Assembly: GCF_964340395.1 (NCBI RefSeq) | Contig: NC_135567.1 | Location: 19,590,306-19,654,305 of the forward strand | Reading direction: 5' to 3' | DNA: 64,000 nucleotides | Origin: Glandiceps talaboti | Lineage: Eukaryota; Hemichordata; Enteropneusta; Spengelidae | Shown: piece after piece, positions 1 through 54,822 of the stretch | Position numbering within the stretch: position 1 is the first letter of the stretch | Layout: every line of letters starts with the position of its first letter | Position numbers and translations under genes: made by a program | Notes under the pieces: model-generated | Told to the model about the DNA's origin: nothing | The model's input: the letters and a program-made list of their open reading frames with translations, nothing else | Database searches by the model: none

Positions 1-53
1 TAACACCTGGTTTAACACCTGGTCCTGTTTTAACTCCTGGTTTAACACCTGGT
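1..53. repeat. Short tandem repeat at left edge
   Basis: About four imperfect copies of a 12-16 bp unit reading ttaacacctggt, cut by the window edge. No coding potential is seen. Confidence 0.7.
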
Positions 54-296
54 GAAAACATTCAGTCCACTGAAGAAATCAAAATGTATTTGGACACGGT
101 AACGTTTCCAGTTTGTGATAAAATAACCTCTATATTATAATTTACATATAGATTAATTTGATTGGGTTAGAATTCTGGTTACCAGTTTAACCCTTCTTAT
201 CTAGAAACAAAATGACCCCACTCTAAGATGTCTGACACATTCAATAACGTGTCACCTCAAGAGGGCGCGATAACTCGAAATAGATAATATTTAAAT

Positions 297-2011
297 TTAG
301 TCGTATGGTGAAGGTGGGTACTCCTCAATGATGATCCGGCATCCACTTATATAACAGCTGTAGCGGTCGTAAGAACCATAGCCGTTACAGTTTCCAACAT
401 TGAAGTTAATTGTGTACGACCCAGCAGCTAAACCATTGCAGAAACCTACAGAGAAAGAAACCCATCAAAAAGTTAGGTATGTGCCAGGAATATATGTATA
501 TACTGTGATGTATTTTTGTGTTCTATTCAATACACTATTAACTGTATGACAGAATGCATGATGCGCGAGTGAAAGTGTGGCGTAGTCGGGGTATTTGCTT
601 ACAGTGTTCTCTGAGGCCGTACTTTCACAAGCATATCCAGTAAAAGTGCAGCAGAATACACGGCAAGCATGAGTGCAAATACCCCTGGGTACTAACACTG
701 GAAGTCACGTGATATGGGGTTTAGGTGAAACGGCAAATGTCAATCAAAAATCACAAAAATCATATCACGATCACGCAATTTACCGTGATCGCGTTCTCAT
801 TTGCATATCATTTGCATGCAGGTATGCAATAATGTGTTTGGTATTGCACTGCAGTGAAAATACCACTAGTATGGTTAAGCCTATTCCATCTGTAATTGTG
901 AAGTATTATTCTGGTGATCAGACAAACAACACCACCAATGTAAAAAACGCCCTCTATCTTGCAAGAATACTTTATCCGCACAACTTTATTTACATTATCC
1001 ATACCGCCAATGTAAAACACGCCCTCTATTTTGCAAGAATACTTTATCCGCACAACTTTATTTACATTATCCATACCGCCAATGTAAAAAACGCCCTCTA
1101 TCTTGCAAGAATACTTTATCCGCACAACTTTATTTACATTATCCATACCGCCAATGTAAAAAACGCCCTCTATCTTGCAAGAATACACCATTGACCACCA
1201 GTGTAAACGCCCCCTCTATTATGTAAGTATGTAATATCTGCATATATTTACTTACTATTGACAACTCAACAGTGTAAATGATACCACTATCTCACAAATA
1301 CTTATTATCTGTACACAACAGTTACTTACCATTGACCACTCTTGGTCTATGTAGATTTACAGTCGTACCCATACCGCCAATGTAAACAACGCCCTCTATT
1401 TTATAAGGATTCGAGCACTCGGCGCCATTGAATGTAAAATACCATCGCCCACAGCTGCCATCATTTCCATACAACCTCATATCTCCCGCATACTTGACAA
1501 ACAGTGAACTGTCATCATATTCCTTTGTAAAGGAGCAAGACTTGGGAAAAAACAGAAGGAGAATTATGATTATATTTCATGGAAAATTACGAAAAGTATA
1601 AAATGAGATACTGTTAGTTTTTGACCAAAAATGTTCATCAGCTCAGTACATCAAATGATTTTAAAAGGTTATATCACGCAAGTTAAGTAGTTCAAAGATA
1701 GATCGAGAGCTCAGTGCTAAAAACTCGGAACTGAAAGTGTTTGTTTAAAAACGGGTTGTCAAATTTCACCTATTCTTATCTCATATTAGTCATTTTAATG
1801 AAAAAAAACCAACAATGTACATACAGACAGATGGGGTAAGTCTTCAAATGCTTGTCTATCAATATACACACATGTACATTTACTACCTAATTTTATATAC
1901 TACTTATTACATGCATATTTACGTTCTTGTCTGAATTTGTTGTAAACGAGGAAAGAAAGATGACACGTGTACTTGTCTACCTAACTACATACCTACTTAC
2001 ATGTCTACCCC

Positions 2012-2054
<43 letters not shown>

Positions 2055-2068
2055 AAACACATTATACT

Positions 2069-2107
<39 letters not shown>

Positions 2108-3555
2108 AAACACATTATACTGTACACACACACACACACACATACACACACACATTATACAAGGACGCACATACATGCACGCACACACACACACACACAC
2201 ACAATAAACACATTATACTGTACACACACACACACACACACACACATAAACACATTATACTGTACACACACACACACACACGCGCGCGCGCGCACGCGCG
2301 CACAATGTACATATATACAATCCGCCCACCTTCCTTAACACACTTACCTACATACCTACCTACCTACCTACCTACCTGCCTACCTGCATAAATACATACA
2401 TATATACATACATACATACATACATACATACATACATACGTACAAAAAATCCTGCAACTGTTTCCCTCTGTTGTTAGCAATGTGTATATAACCAAAACTG
2501 AAGAAACTAGTTGATTTATATATCTGTGGATTCAGTAAAACTTCAGTTAGACTTACCAGTACGACTCCAGAGTCTCTTCCGTCGTTCAGTCCCCAAGACG
2601 CACATTGCCGCCAATTTGTTGTTACTGGGGCAGGATCTCCTTCTTCTCCAGGAGGACCAGGTGGACCTGGTGGTCCAGGTGGACCAGGCATGCCTTCTTC
2701 ACATGGCTTAAAAGAAATAAGATAATACTGAAAGTAATGCTACAGCAGTAAATATAAGTATACCATAATATGAAGAGAAATTCTGAACTCCTACTTCGTG
2801 TTTACGTCAATTATCATATACAATACGAAAATATTATTGTGATTACTAGAGCCAAGCGTTGCCATGGTTACGGAATGGGTATGTGTAACATTTAATTTGT
2901 AAAACAGTTTTACTATGTTTTTCTACTTCAAAACACAATTTGAAACTACATAGTCCCGCCAAATTAGTGTATCGCAATAACTACGCACATTGCAAATAAA
3001 TTGTACACAAAGGGTAAACACAACGAATCCTTATGTCATGTCCATTTCTTGGAAGAATATCGGAAAATAAATCTCGTAGTTTCGGTCACGACTCGTTTAC
3101 GAAAAGTTAGATTTTTGAACTCTATAAACCAAATATGGCCAACACTGAAAAATTACATATCTAAATGCGACGTGTGAACAACAAAGAGATCATTAGCAAT
3201 ACGAAGGGTTGTATATTCTTTGTTGTTGTGAAATACTATGATGTTTTGGGATAGCAGAATCGAAAATGACACTGAAGTTAAAATGATAACACTCTTGTAG
3301 CACAGTATTCAATTTGAACCTTTTGTTCCAAACACAACATGAAAAACTCTTGTAGCACGTATGAACTAAATGTCTACAACCCCCTGCCATAAACACCAGT
3401 GCGTTGGCTTGAGTGAAGTAATGAACTAAGGAAAGAATTCACACATGGAGAAAATAGGTAAAAACAACTATAAAATTAATACAACAACGACAGTGGGTGC
3501 CCCCCCCCCACACACACGCACACACACACACACACACATATATATATACACACAG

Positions 3556-3611
<56 letters not shown>

Positions 3612-4097
3612 AAATCTATCAGTTTGTTTATATCTGTAGAAGTTACAATGTAAGACACAGTTGTGCATATGATTGTTATAACATGTAGCATTCTATCAGA
3701 AAACACAGTTATAGGATCCCAGCTCCTGCGCACGCGCAGTGTTTATGTTTTGCTAAGTTACTGACACTAATTACATTGTATGTCTTTGCATGAAACTTGC
3801 CTCATTCCTGTTTACCACGAACAAACAAACACACCCGTATTTTTTCGAAGGTTGTACTATAAGCACTCTATAATAATTTTATCTCTCTAGTGTTCTCATC
3901 ATTCCGTCCGCCATGTTGAGATATTGATTACTATCGTCAAACTTCTGTACACAATATGTGACGTAGTTGTAGGTTTGCGAGTAAAAAGATGTCAATTTTA
4001 CCTTCATTACTTCAGTCTGTTTGTAGAACCCATCACTGTACTTCACCAGTAATAAAATTGATACCAGCAAAGGAATAACGTAATTCTTCATAGACAT
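297..4097 (-). CDS. CTHRC1: CTHRC1-like secreted protein (collagen triple helix repeat containing 1), 4 exons, complete
   Basis: The spliced model on the minus strand is exon 1 4097-4002, exon 2 2706-2557, exon 3 1540-1330, exon 4 445-297 (stop 299-297). The junction phases are 0/0/1 and join cleanly, giving 201 aa against about 243 in human CTHRC1. Exon 1 encodes a signal peptide (MSMKNYVIPLLVSILLLVKY) and a short linker. Exon 2 encodes CEEG, a very short collagen run of about four Gly-Pro-Pro triplets, and NWRQCASWGLND. Exon 3 carries the family hallmark RWYFTFNGAECS and KIEGVVYIGG. Exon 4 ends with GCRIIIEEYPPSPYD, matching the family C-terminus. Known members are secreted glycoproteins that modulate Wnt/PCP and collagen-matrix signalling; that role is inferred here by homology. 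An upstream in-frame Met at 4163 exists, but the 4097 start gives the better signal peptide. Intron 2 contains (CA)n arrays, and intron 3 contains 72-bp duplicates of part of exon 3. Confidence 0.92.
535..690 (-). repeat. Dispersed repeat (family shared with 35240-35475)
   Basis: The reverse complement shares long stretches with two tandem copies in the mucin intron at 35240-35475, including gaaagtac-gcc-agagaacac, aaataccc and gccacactt. It lies in the last intron of the CTHRC1-like gene. The element type is not recognised. Confidence 0.7.
765..850 (+). repeat. Repeat arm, inverted relative to 4935-5035
   Basis: Contains gtgatcgcgttctcatttgc followed by atatcatttgcatgca. The reverse complement of this segment matches 4935-5035. 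The two arms bracket exons 1 to 3 of the CTHRC1-like gene and are probably two copies of one dispersed element. Confidence 0.6.
936..1192 (-). repeat. 72-bp tandem repeats derived from CTHRC1-like exon 3
   Basis: Three to four copies with a 72-bp period (tttatccgca at 971, 1043 and 1115). On the minus strand each contains an open segment close to exon 3, reading KIEGVFYIGGMDN where exon 3 has KIEGVVYIGGMGT. The unit is 24 codons and the array is stop-free on the minus strand. A fifth, degenerate copy lies near 1195-1220. The array sits in the intron directly downstream of the exon it copies. Confidence 0.85.
2013..2312. repeat. (CA)n microsatellite with ATTATACTGTA interruptions
   Basis: Dinucleotide CA runs are broken by recurring aataaacacattatactgta blocks, so the array has a higher-order unit. 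It ends in CG/CA alternation near 2280-2302. The array is intronic in the CTHRC1-like gene. ORFs across it are low-complexity artefacts. Confidence 0.95.
2345..2440. repeat. (CTAC)n/(CATA)n tetranucleotide repeat
   Basis: Runs of ctac and then cata repeats, just 3' (plus-strand view) of the CA array and about 120 bp from CTHRC1-like exon 2. Confidence 0.95.
3510..3608. repeat. (CA)n microsatellite
   Basis: CA repeats with a short TATA interruption, preceded by a C homopolymer. Located in intron 1 of the CTHRC1-like gene. Confidence 0.95.
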
Positions 4098-4670
4098 AAT
4101 AACAATATCACGAAATAAGTTTTGTGGAGATATGCAAACGAAAAGCTGTTCGATTTGCTGCAATACTGTTGCGTAATGATTGACTGTTCTCCCAGCAGTG
4201 TCCCCCTCCGAATTACAAAAGTTTAAGAAAAAAAAATCGATATTTGTTTGTCGAGTTTCTAGTATGACGTAATTAACATTTTAAACAATTAGAAAACACA
4301 TATAGAATATGCTTACTGCAAACCGTATCCACCAAGTGTGTACTAAGGAGTCTGGTGCCATTCAAACCTCAAACTCCAGACAAGTTAAACTCCTTAGGTT
4401 AAATATAGTTATTGCCAACACCAAACAAGAATATGAAGCCTACATGTGAACACAGGAGTACGCCCTCTGTGTTGTGTGATTACGTATACAAATAGAAGAC
4501 CACGGCTCGAGTTAAAGAACGTTAACGTACGTCTTATAAAGTGTTCCGTGGATGGGATCTGTGTGTACATCAGTTGAAACCACATTAGTTGCAAACGGAA
4601 CGCTCTTTAAAAAACTTATGTTAGGCTTGGGGCAGAATTTACGGGGGGTGGGGGCTGGGGAGAAATGATA

Positions 4671-4742
4671 GGCATACATACATACATACATGCATACATA
4701 CATACATACATACATACATATACATACATATACATACATGTA
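4671..4742. repeat. (CATA)n microsatellite
   Basis: Imperfect cata tetranucleotide run in the intergenic space between the CTHRC1-like and JmjC genes. Confidence 0.95.
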
Positions 4743-4934
4743 TAAAGAATGGAGGCCGAGGGGGGGGGGGAGAGAATAAATAGACATGTTTGTAAATCTC
4801 AAGTCAAGTGGCAAATGAGAATTTGTTTATTAATCATAGTGTTTTAATGATAAAAATACATAATAAACTGAATATTTACTGTTTGCGTACTTAAGAAGGA
4901 ACTATTTCATTCTATTAAATATGCACCAGAGATG

Positions 4935-5035
4935 ACTTGCACCGGTGCAAATGCACTGTAATACTGAAAATATTATTCTTTATCTGCATGCAAATGATAT
5001 GCAAATGAGGACGTGATCGTTCATGCTATACAAAA
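4935..5035 (-). repeat. Repeat arm, inverted relative to 765-850
   Basis: Contains tgcatgcaaatgatatgcaa followed by atgaggacgtgatcg, the reverse complement of the segment at about 780-820. Confidence 0.6.
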
Positions 5036-5340
5036 GTGTGTGATCATATAGCGACATTTTTACAGAAGTGTGTTGTTTTGAATAAACATATGTAATAATA
5101 AAATAATCCTATGCCGCACGAGTGTCTGTGTCGGTAATCGAAGGAATTTATAGTCATGCCATCGCCGCCCTCTACGGCGGGTCTTATCAGCTTATTTTTC
5201 GTTGCGTCAGCCGGGAAAAAATTCTCTGGTTTCTGAGAATGAATCGTGCTTAGTTAATATTAAGTAAAGTTCAACTGATAAAATTACAATTTCAACTTGG
5301 GTATTAATGATTAATGGAAGAGCTTGCTCTTCCAATTCCT

Positions 5341-10726
<5,386 letters not shown>

Positions 10727-10895
10727 TTTGTCTAGCGCCCTCATTAATAACACAAAGCGTGACCTACGCGTGACCTCAGACAGTTGATCTATAAATAGAC
10801 GACCTTGCAAAGTGTGTAAATATGTAAAATGAGTATAATTTATAAAGACTGCGGTGACAATGAAACAATGAATGAATAAATGACTTAATGAGTAA

Positions 10896-11241
<346 letters not shown>

Positions 11242-11550
11242 AGTGTATTTTCTCCTCTTCTCTTCATGTTCTTCTCAAATCATTCCTTCTTAAAAATCTT
11301 CTCAAATTTTATGTCATTCCCATTTTCGCAGAGACCTTCCTTAAATTAAATTACACCTGTATTTACAAAAATATATATATTTATATCATCAGGCAATGGC
11401 ACTTGCATTTGAAAGACATGTCCGGAGTCATGGATCGCAAATTTCCAGAGCTAGGCTAAGAACTGTGTTGCCATGGCAATCTACAACCTGTATATATCAG
11501 TTTTATGCACAAAAACTTTAATATTTCGAATTCTGTCCTCAGTGTTCAAT

Positions 11551-11669
<119 letters not shown>

Positions 11670-12448
11670 AACTTTTAGGCCAATGTTTACTTTATCGACA
11701 TTTTAACTGTTAATTGTCATTTTTATCAGCATGTTACCTGTATGTGATTTTTTTTCTCAAATTGTACTTTTTCTTGTCTTTTTAAATCTCTATAGAGAAT
11801 AGAGGTCTGTGGTTGAATGTACATCACTGTGTTGTAGTTTTGTGATTGCAATATGCTGTTTCTTGTTTTGTCTTTTTTTTTGTCTGCGCCTCCTTGAAAA
11901 GAAGTACTGGCTACTTAAGGAGCTACCGATCATAAATAAAGTAATAATCAAAATTAAAAAAATAAAGAGGCCGGGAAAGCGAGTATTCAGAAGGGCTCGG
12001 AATTAAATTTGTATACCCTTCATTTTCTATAGTCGAAATCAAAATTAACGGGTGACAAACGTTACTGAATGAGAAGAGAATATTAAAAATGTAGATATTT
12101 TGACTGCTTTGGTTTCAAACCACTACAGGAATGTGTTCTTAAGTTTCATTGACGCTAAGAATGTTGATGACTGTGCGAAGAAACAGCATACTATTGTTTT
12201 AGAGTAGCCGTCATCGGAAGCAATGTGGCAAGTGGGAAACGCCCTCAAGTGATGAAATGATGAACACATTCGAGCAACTGTTGAACTGCCATCTTCTATG
12301 CATTTTCCAGCGAAACCAGAATGTTAGTGCAAGAATGTAAACATTTGGGCGTTTCCCCTTCAAATTTCAAAAACTCGCGACCAGCTGTCTTCCAGGTCTA
12401 TCAAAGGACATACTAGCAGACCAGAACTACCTCCCAAAAATATTAAGA

Positions 12449-49082
<36,634 letters not shown>

Positions 49083-49270
49083 TGGTGCTAACCAAAATTT
49101 TGGACACTTCCATTTACAGTAGAGGGGAGCGCAATAATCTTCCAGTTTCAGCTGAACTTTGGTGATCAGCTTGGAATATTTTTATGTTTAATTTATTGAA
49201 ATTTTTAATATTAATTTAATATTCTTCCTAAGACTCTACAATAGATTTTACTTTCAGATAAGAAAGATTA

Positions 49271-49908
49271 TTAAAGTGGTCATATGGATGAGGATTGGGT
49301 ATTTATTTTGGATTTTTTATTTATAAAACAATTTTATCATGACTTCCTTCCTACTTGAATAGTCAATGTGAAACAACAAAGACAATGACTGTTTGTAAAT
49401 CAATATAATTCAAACAACCCAAAAAATGTGTAAAATGTTTGTTATTGTACGTACAATAACAAATATTTTACACATTTTTAAACTTTTTGCAATGTATTGA
49501 GTTACAAACACAAATAAATAAATAAATAATAATAATCTTTATTTATACTGGATAGTTCTTTAAGCATATAAACACTTGTCTCCCAAGAAGTCCAGTGAGG
49601 GCTATCCCTCATGGGTTCAGTGTTAATGCAGGAGGAAACTGGAGTACCTGGGGAAAACCTGTGTTGTTCGGTAGAGTCGAACTGAATGGCACTCTTCTTA
49701 CTTACAGCGTGGTAAATTTAATCAAATGCTGAATGGGTTCGAACCCTGACCACAGTGGTAAGAGGCAAGTGGTTTAACCACTCAGCCACCGACAACCCAG
49801 ACTTTGTCAATGTTGTTTCACATGATTATTCAAGTAGGAAGCCATGATAAAATTGTTTTCTAATTAAAAAAATAAATACAAAATCCTCATCCATATTGGT
49901 CACTTTAA
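49271..49908. mobile_element. Foldback MITE, family 1, copy 4, split by a SINE
   Basis: The left arm (TTAA-AGTGGTCATATGGATGAGG) runs to about 49508. The right arm resumes at about 49799 (gactttgtcaatgttgtttc) and ends with the complement and TTAA. The interval is the SINE. Confidence 0.85.
49509..49798 (-). mobile_element. tRNA-derived SINE nested in a MITE
   Basis: On the minus strand it starts gggttgtcggtggctgagtg, with an A-box-like TGGCTGAGTGG (49788-49778) and a B-box GGGTTCGAACCC (49746-49735), the internal promoter of a tRNA-like (Ser/Leu-type) head. A central block ggttttccccaggtactcca then gtttcctcctgcatt follows, and it ends in a (AAT/ATT)n tail at 49509-49540. About 290 bp. It interrupts the MITE arm, so it inserted later. 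Confidence 0.85.
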
Positions 49909-50429
49909 TTTCAGTTAAGAAATTTTAGTAAAGAAAATTTATCTTGCGTGACGAAAAATATCTTGACTTAAATACTACTTATCAAATACAGTATAGTTTA
50001 TGTCCAACAAAGATACTGCAATGGCCATTGTGGTTTTGGCTTGCCTTTCTGCACTGACCTTGTAATTAAGACAGTGTTAACCCTGAATGAGGTTAAATGT
50101 GCAAGCTATAGGCAAACTTAGATAGACACAAACTAAAATTATTGTTATTACGTGTGATAAATTACACTAGTAGGGGATATCAGTGCCTTTGGTGTACAGA
50201 TAATTATGTAGAAGTCAAGAAACTGGTTTTAGCAGATATGAAACTTTGTTCTTCAATAAAAAGTTTTATAGTTCTTCATTAAAAAAAAAAAGTACCAACC
50301 AGGCTGGAAAGTAGCCTGGGCAAAAGTTTTTTATTTTTCTCAGTTTGGAGAAAACATAAATTTCTTATTTTTTTTTGCTATTCATGTCTTTCTTTAAACT
50401 TTAGGTAGCTGGTTCCTACCTTGGTCTTT

Positions 50430-51565
50430 GCTGTTATCCATATATGGCCTGTTTGCCATATATGGGTAGATATATTTAACATATATGGACAGCTATTTGC
50501 CTTCTATTGGTTGGGGTAGGTCTGACTACCATATATGGTAGTGGTATTATCTTTACCATATGTGGGTATTGCTAGGTCTATACTGTTTACCTTATGTGGT
50601 TGTTGGCATTCTGTTTGCCGTATATGGGTATTAGTATACCATATATGGTATCAGTAGATTTGTATACCATGTATGGGTATTAGTAGATCTGCAAACCATA
50701 TGTTGTATGTGGTGGTAGATATCTTGACCATGTATGGTAATTATGAATCTGACCATGTATGGGTAATGATACAGATTGTCTACCATATATGGGTAATGAT
50801 AGATATGTTGACCATATATTGGTAGTGATAGACATGATGCCCATATATGGCAGTGGTAAATCTGACCATATATGGATAATGATAGATGTGTTTACCATGT
50901 ATGGGTAGTGATAGACATGCTGCCCATATATGGCAGTGGTAAATCTGGCCATATAAGGATAATGATAGATGTGTTGACCATATATTGGTAGTGATAGACA
51001 TGCTGCCCATATATGGCAGTGGTAAATCTGACCATATATGGATAATGATAGATGTGTTGACCATGTATGGGTAGTGATAGACATGCTGCCCATATATGGC
51101 AGTGGTAAATCTGGCCATATAAGGATAATGATAGATGTGTTTACCATGTATGGGTAGTGGTAGATATGTTGACCATATAATGGTTACCGTAGTGATAGAC
51201 ATGTTGTCCATATATTGCAGTGGTAAATCTCTGACCATATATGGGTAATGATAGATATGTTTACCATATATGGGTACTGATAGATATGTTGACCATATAT
51301 GGGAAATGGTAAATCTGACCATATATGGGAAATGATAGATGTGTTTACCATACATGGGTAGTAGTATATAGGCTTAACATATATATGGGCAATGGTGGAT
51401 CTGTTTACCATATATGGGTAACGATAGATGTGTTTACCATATATGGGCAATGGTGGATCTGTTTACCATATATGGATAACAATAGGTGTGTTTACCAGAT
51501 ATGGGAAGTGGTAGATATGCTTACCATATATGGGTATGGTACTGGTTACCATATATGGATATTAT
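50430..51565. repeat. About 30-bp minisatellite (accatatatgggtaatgata type)
   Basis: Roughly 35-40 diverged units built on the palindromic core ccatatatgg with gatagatatgtt. Long ORFs of HIWS/YG repeats are artefacts. Confidence 0.95.
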
Positions 51566-51664
51566 ATATGGAGCAAAACAAATAGTTCTTACAAAATGAA
51601 TTTCAAGAACTCTACCTTACCATATATGGATCTCAAAATTGTCAAATTGTAAGGACAGTTGAAC

Positions 51665-51935
51665 CCAATTGGCCTTTCCAAAATTTGCCTATGGTGGCGC
51701 TCTACTTCCTGTCTGTACCTTGGGGGTATACATGGCATAGATTACTCAGTTAATCATACAGCACTGTTGCTTTCCCCGATGTCTGAACAATATGAAAAAC
51801 ATTCCTGATTTACACTTCTACAGAATACCAAGGGAAAAAGCTATGAGGTGATGATACCCCCAATTGAGTGAGGGCGCTGTATTCTCAATTTCCTGTTTGC
51901 AATTTGTAATAGTCTATTAACCTAGTGCTGAGGTT
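51665..51935 (-). repeat. Dispersed repeat, uninterrupted relative of 14510-15115
   Basis: On the minus strand it reads gagggcgct-side, attgggggta, acctcatagc, cttggtattctgtagaagtg and taaatcaggaatgttt, colinear with the intron 1 copy but without the MITE. Confidence 0.7.
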
Positions 51936-52077
51936 TTGGACGATCAATTCAACAGGCTGGATTACTGACAATTTTACTAATAGAGATAGCAACCTACTTC
52001 ACCCAGTAGAAAAGTCAACAGAGCTTTCTTCAAACCACAAAAACTAATGAAAAAGAAGCGTGAACAACAAAACCCCA

Positions 52078-52715
52078 AGTACTCTGCAACCCATATAGAA
52101 AACATTGCAACCCATATAAAAAAAACACTGCAGCACATATAGGAAATCTGCAACCCATATAGAAAACCTTCAATCCATATAGAACACATTGCAACCCATA
52201 TAGAAAACACTGCAACCCATAAAGAAAATACTACAACCCATATAGAAAACCAGCAACCCTTATAAAAAACACTGCAGCCCATATAGAAAACCGGTAACCC
52301 ATATAGAAAACCTGCATCCCATATAGAAAACCGGTAACCCATATAGAAAACCTGCAGCCCATATAGAAAACCGGTAACCCATATAGAAAACCTGCAGCCC
52401 ATATAGAAAACCGGTAACCCATATAGAAAACACTGCAACCCATAAAGAAAATACTACAACCCATATAGAAAACCAGCAACCCTTATAAAAAACTGCAACC
52501 CATATAGAAAACCTGCAACTCAGAGAGAAAATGCTGCAACTCATATAGAAAATGCTGCAAAACAGAGAAAACTCTACAACCCATATAGAAATAACTGTAA
52601 CTGTACAGAAAACACTGCAACACATACAGAAAACTCTGCAACCCATATAGAAATAACTGTAACTGTACAGAAAACACTGCAACACATACAGAAAGCACTG
52701 CAACCCATATAACCA
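52078..52715. repeat. 20-21-bp minisatellite (aacccatatagaaaacctgc)
   Basis: About 30 units of aacccatatagaaaacactg / ccggt / cctgc variants. Reading frames show Met-Gly-Cys repeats, which are not a gene. Confidence 0.95.
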
Positions 52716-52810
52716 TTGAAGAAAGTGTATTCGTGCATAAACCTTATTATTAACATGATTACAGTACCTTGATTCTGTTGTTAGATATAAGAATTATGAA
52801 AGTATTCACA

Positions 52811-53065
52811 ATAGGGAACTTGCAATCCAGACTGAGCATGCTCAGATGCAAAGGACTATGGGATTATCTGTGGTTATCGTAATACCTAATCTGGAGCTAC
52901 TGATAAAATAAACCTCCCACAATGGACAGGGTAACAATGAATTGATTATTTGTGGTTACAAACAATGTATCAACATTATTGTTTACAATACTAATTGATT
53001 AGTATTTATTATCACATTTCCCATGATGCAACATTCAACATGGCAGGATTGCAAGTTCCCCATTA
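52811..53065 (+). mobile_element. MITE-like repeat, family 2, copy 3, most complete
   Basis: The left end agggaacttgcaatcc and the right end ggattgcaagttcccc are inverted repeats of about 15 bp. The internal sequence matches the copies at 17146 and 41575. About 255 bp. Confidence 0.85.
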
Positions 53066-53439
53066 ATTCCCTAAAGGGGGACTATTGCAATAGGCTATTT
53101 CTCCTTAAATCAGTTCACCAGTCAGTTACATCAAAGTAAATTATTTGAGGGGTGGGGGAAGGACGCTCTGGCATCTACGAATGCTTGTTTTACCATGATT
53201 TATTGTAATGTATTTATTGAATTTAATTTATTTCTCTACATTTTGTGCCAAACAGAAAAGGAAAGAAAGATGTGTCTGATACAAACAAGTAAAAATTCTA
53301 CAAAAAAAAATATTTTTTCTTGTCTATCAATCTCAAAGATATACAACTCATCTCATGAAACCTGACACAATTCATCATCAGGCCCAACAAAAATCTGACT
53401 AAAAAGGATATTTGTGTATCAAACAAGACGATAAAATGT

Positions 53440-53700
53440 AGCACTGCTTATAGTGAGAGTTTTGTAGAGCGAGCTGATAAAATGTAGCAGTATTAGCAAG
53501 ATTTTATAAAATGTACATGTAGTACTGTTGGTAAGATTTTTGTTGAGCCAGACTATAAAATGTAGCACTTACTAAGATTTTGTTGACGCAGGTGATAAAA
53601 TGTAGCATTGAATGTTAATAAGATTTTTATTGAGCCAGACAGTAAAATTTAGCAGTGTTTGTAAGATATTTATTGAGACAGATGGCGTTTTGTTTCAGGT
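53440..53700 (+). repeat. Diverged tandem repeat (gataaaatgtagcac)
   Basis: Five imperfect units of 45-60 bp share ataaaatgtagca, taagatttt and tgttgagcca-ac. Confidence 0.75.
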
Positions 53701-53831
53701 TTCATGATTTAGTTATAAATAGTTTTGTACTATGTTTTATCAATTTTTTATATACAATGTAGAAGAATTTGAACGTTTGTTCATGAACAAGTTTTGTGTG
53801 CTTTCTTTTTGAGCTAAGATGTGTGCTATGT

Positions 53832-54115
53832 GAATTTTATGAATCAAGAGATATCTGTGATTCGGTTAATTTTATGAATCAAGAGATATCTGTGATTCAG
53901 TTAACTTTATGCATCAAGAGATATCTCTGATTTGGTTAATTTTATGAATCAAGAGATATCTGTGATTCGGTTAATTTTATGAATCAAGAGATATCTGTGA
54001 TTTGGTTAATTTTATGAATCAAGAGATATCTGTGATTTGGTTAATTTTATGAATCAAGAGATATCTGTGATTCGGTTAATTTTATGAATCAAGAGATATC
54101 TGTGATTTGGTTATT
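53832..54115 (+). repeat. 35-bp minisatellite, eight copies
   Basis: Unit: ttaattttatgaatcaagag and atatctgtgattcgg, with little variation. Confidence 0.95.
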
Positions 54116-54435
54116 TGCCAACAATTCAATAACTCCCTTTTAGTGATGATGTACTGCATAGAGTGCCATCAACAGTGGAAGTGTGTATCTTGCCAAACTA
54201 GTGAAATTAGCAACACAGATAAACTTTTATTTTAAGATTAGAACTGAATTTGGCAAGTCTTGCATAGACAATGTGAGACGCCTGAAATAAACCTGCGGGA
54301 AAAAAAAGCTAAAAGCAACACTAGCTGTATCTGAAACAGTTTTTGAAAACCATTTTAGACAGTACAGAAAGTAACTCTTTCTAAATATTGTTGTGTTACA
54401 TTTTAAAGTGTTATTGTTTGTATGGAACCTTTGCA

Positions 54436-54822
54436 GATATTAAAGAGCCAATCATTGCCATGATCTCAAAAATATAAAGTTATTAAAGAGCCAATCATTG
54501 CCATGATCTCACAAATATAAAGTTATTAAAGAGCCAATCATTGCCATGATCTCACAAATATAAAGTTATTAAAGAGCCAATCATTGCCATGATCTCACAA
54601 ATATGAAGTTATTAAAGAGCCAATCATTGCTGTGATCTCACAGATATGAAGTTATTAAAGAGCCAATCATTGCTGTGATCTCACAGATATGAAGTTATTA
54701 AAGAGCCAATCATTGCCATGATCTCACAGATATGAAGTTATTAAAGAGCCAATCATTGCCATGATCTCACAGATATGAAGTTATTAAAGAGCCAATCATT
54801 GCTGTGATCTCAAAAGTGTGTA
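54436..54822 (+). repeat. 43-bp minisatellite, nine copies
   Basis: Unit: ttattaaagagccaatcatt then gccatgatctcacaaatata and aag, with tgtgatc variants in the second half. Confidence 0.95.

Larger units (their letters stand above)
49083..50300 (+). other. Mucin 3' UTR region
   Basis: The sequence after the stop is AT-rich. Candidate AATAAA hexamers occur inside repeats near 49512, and cttcaataaaaag occurs near 50255. The true polyadenylation site cannot be chosen from sequence. A MITE with a nested SINE occupies 49271-49908. Confidence 0.5.

Noticed and set aside
50680-51450. Minus-strand ORFs rich in HIWS and YHYPYM
   Set aside because: Translation of the ccatatatgg minisatellite; no start context or homology.
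51977-52756. Minus-strand ORFs with FYMGC repeats, Cys-rich
   Set aside because: Product of a 20-21-bp minisatellite; apparent Cys spacing is just the repeat period.
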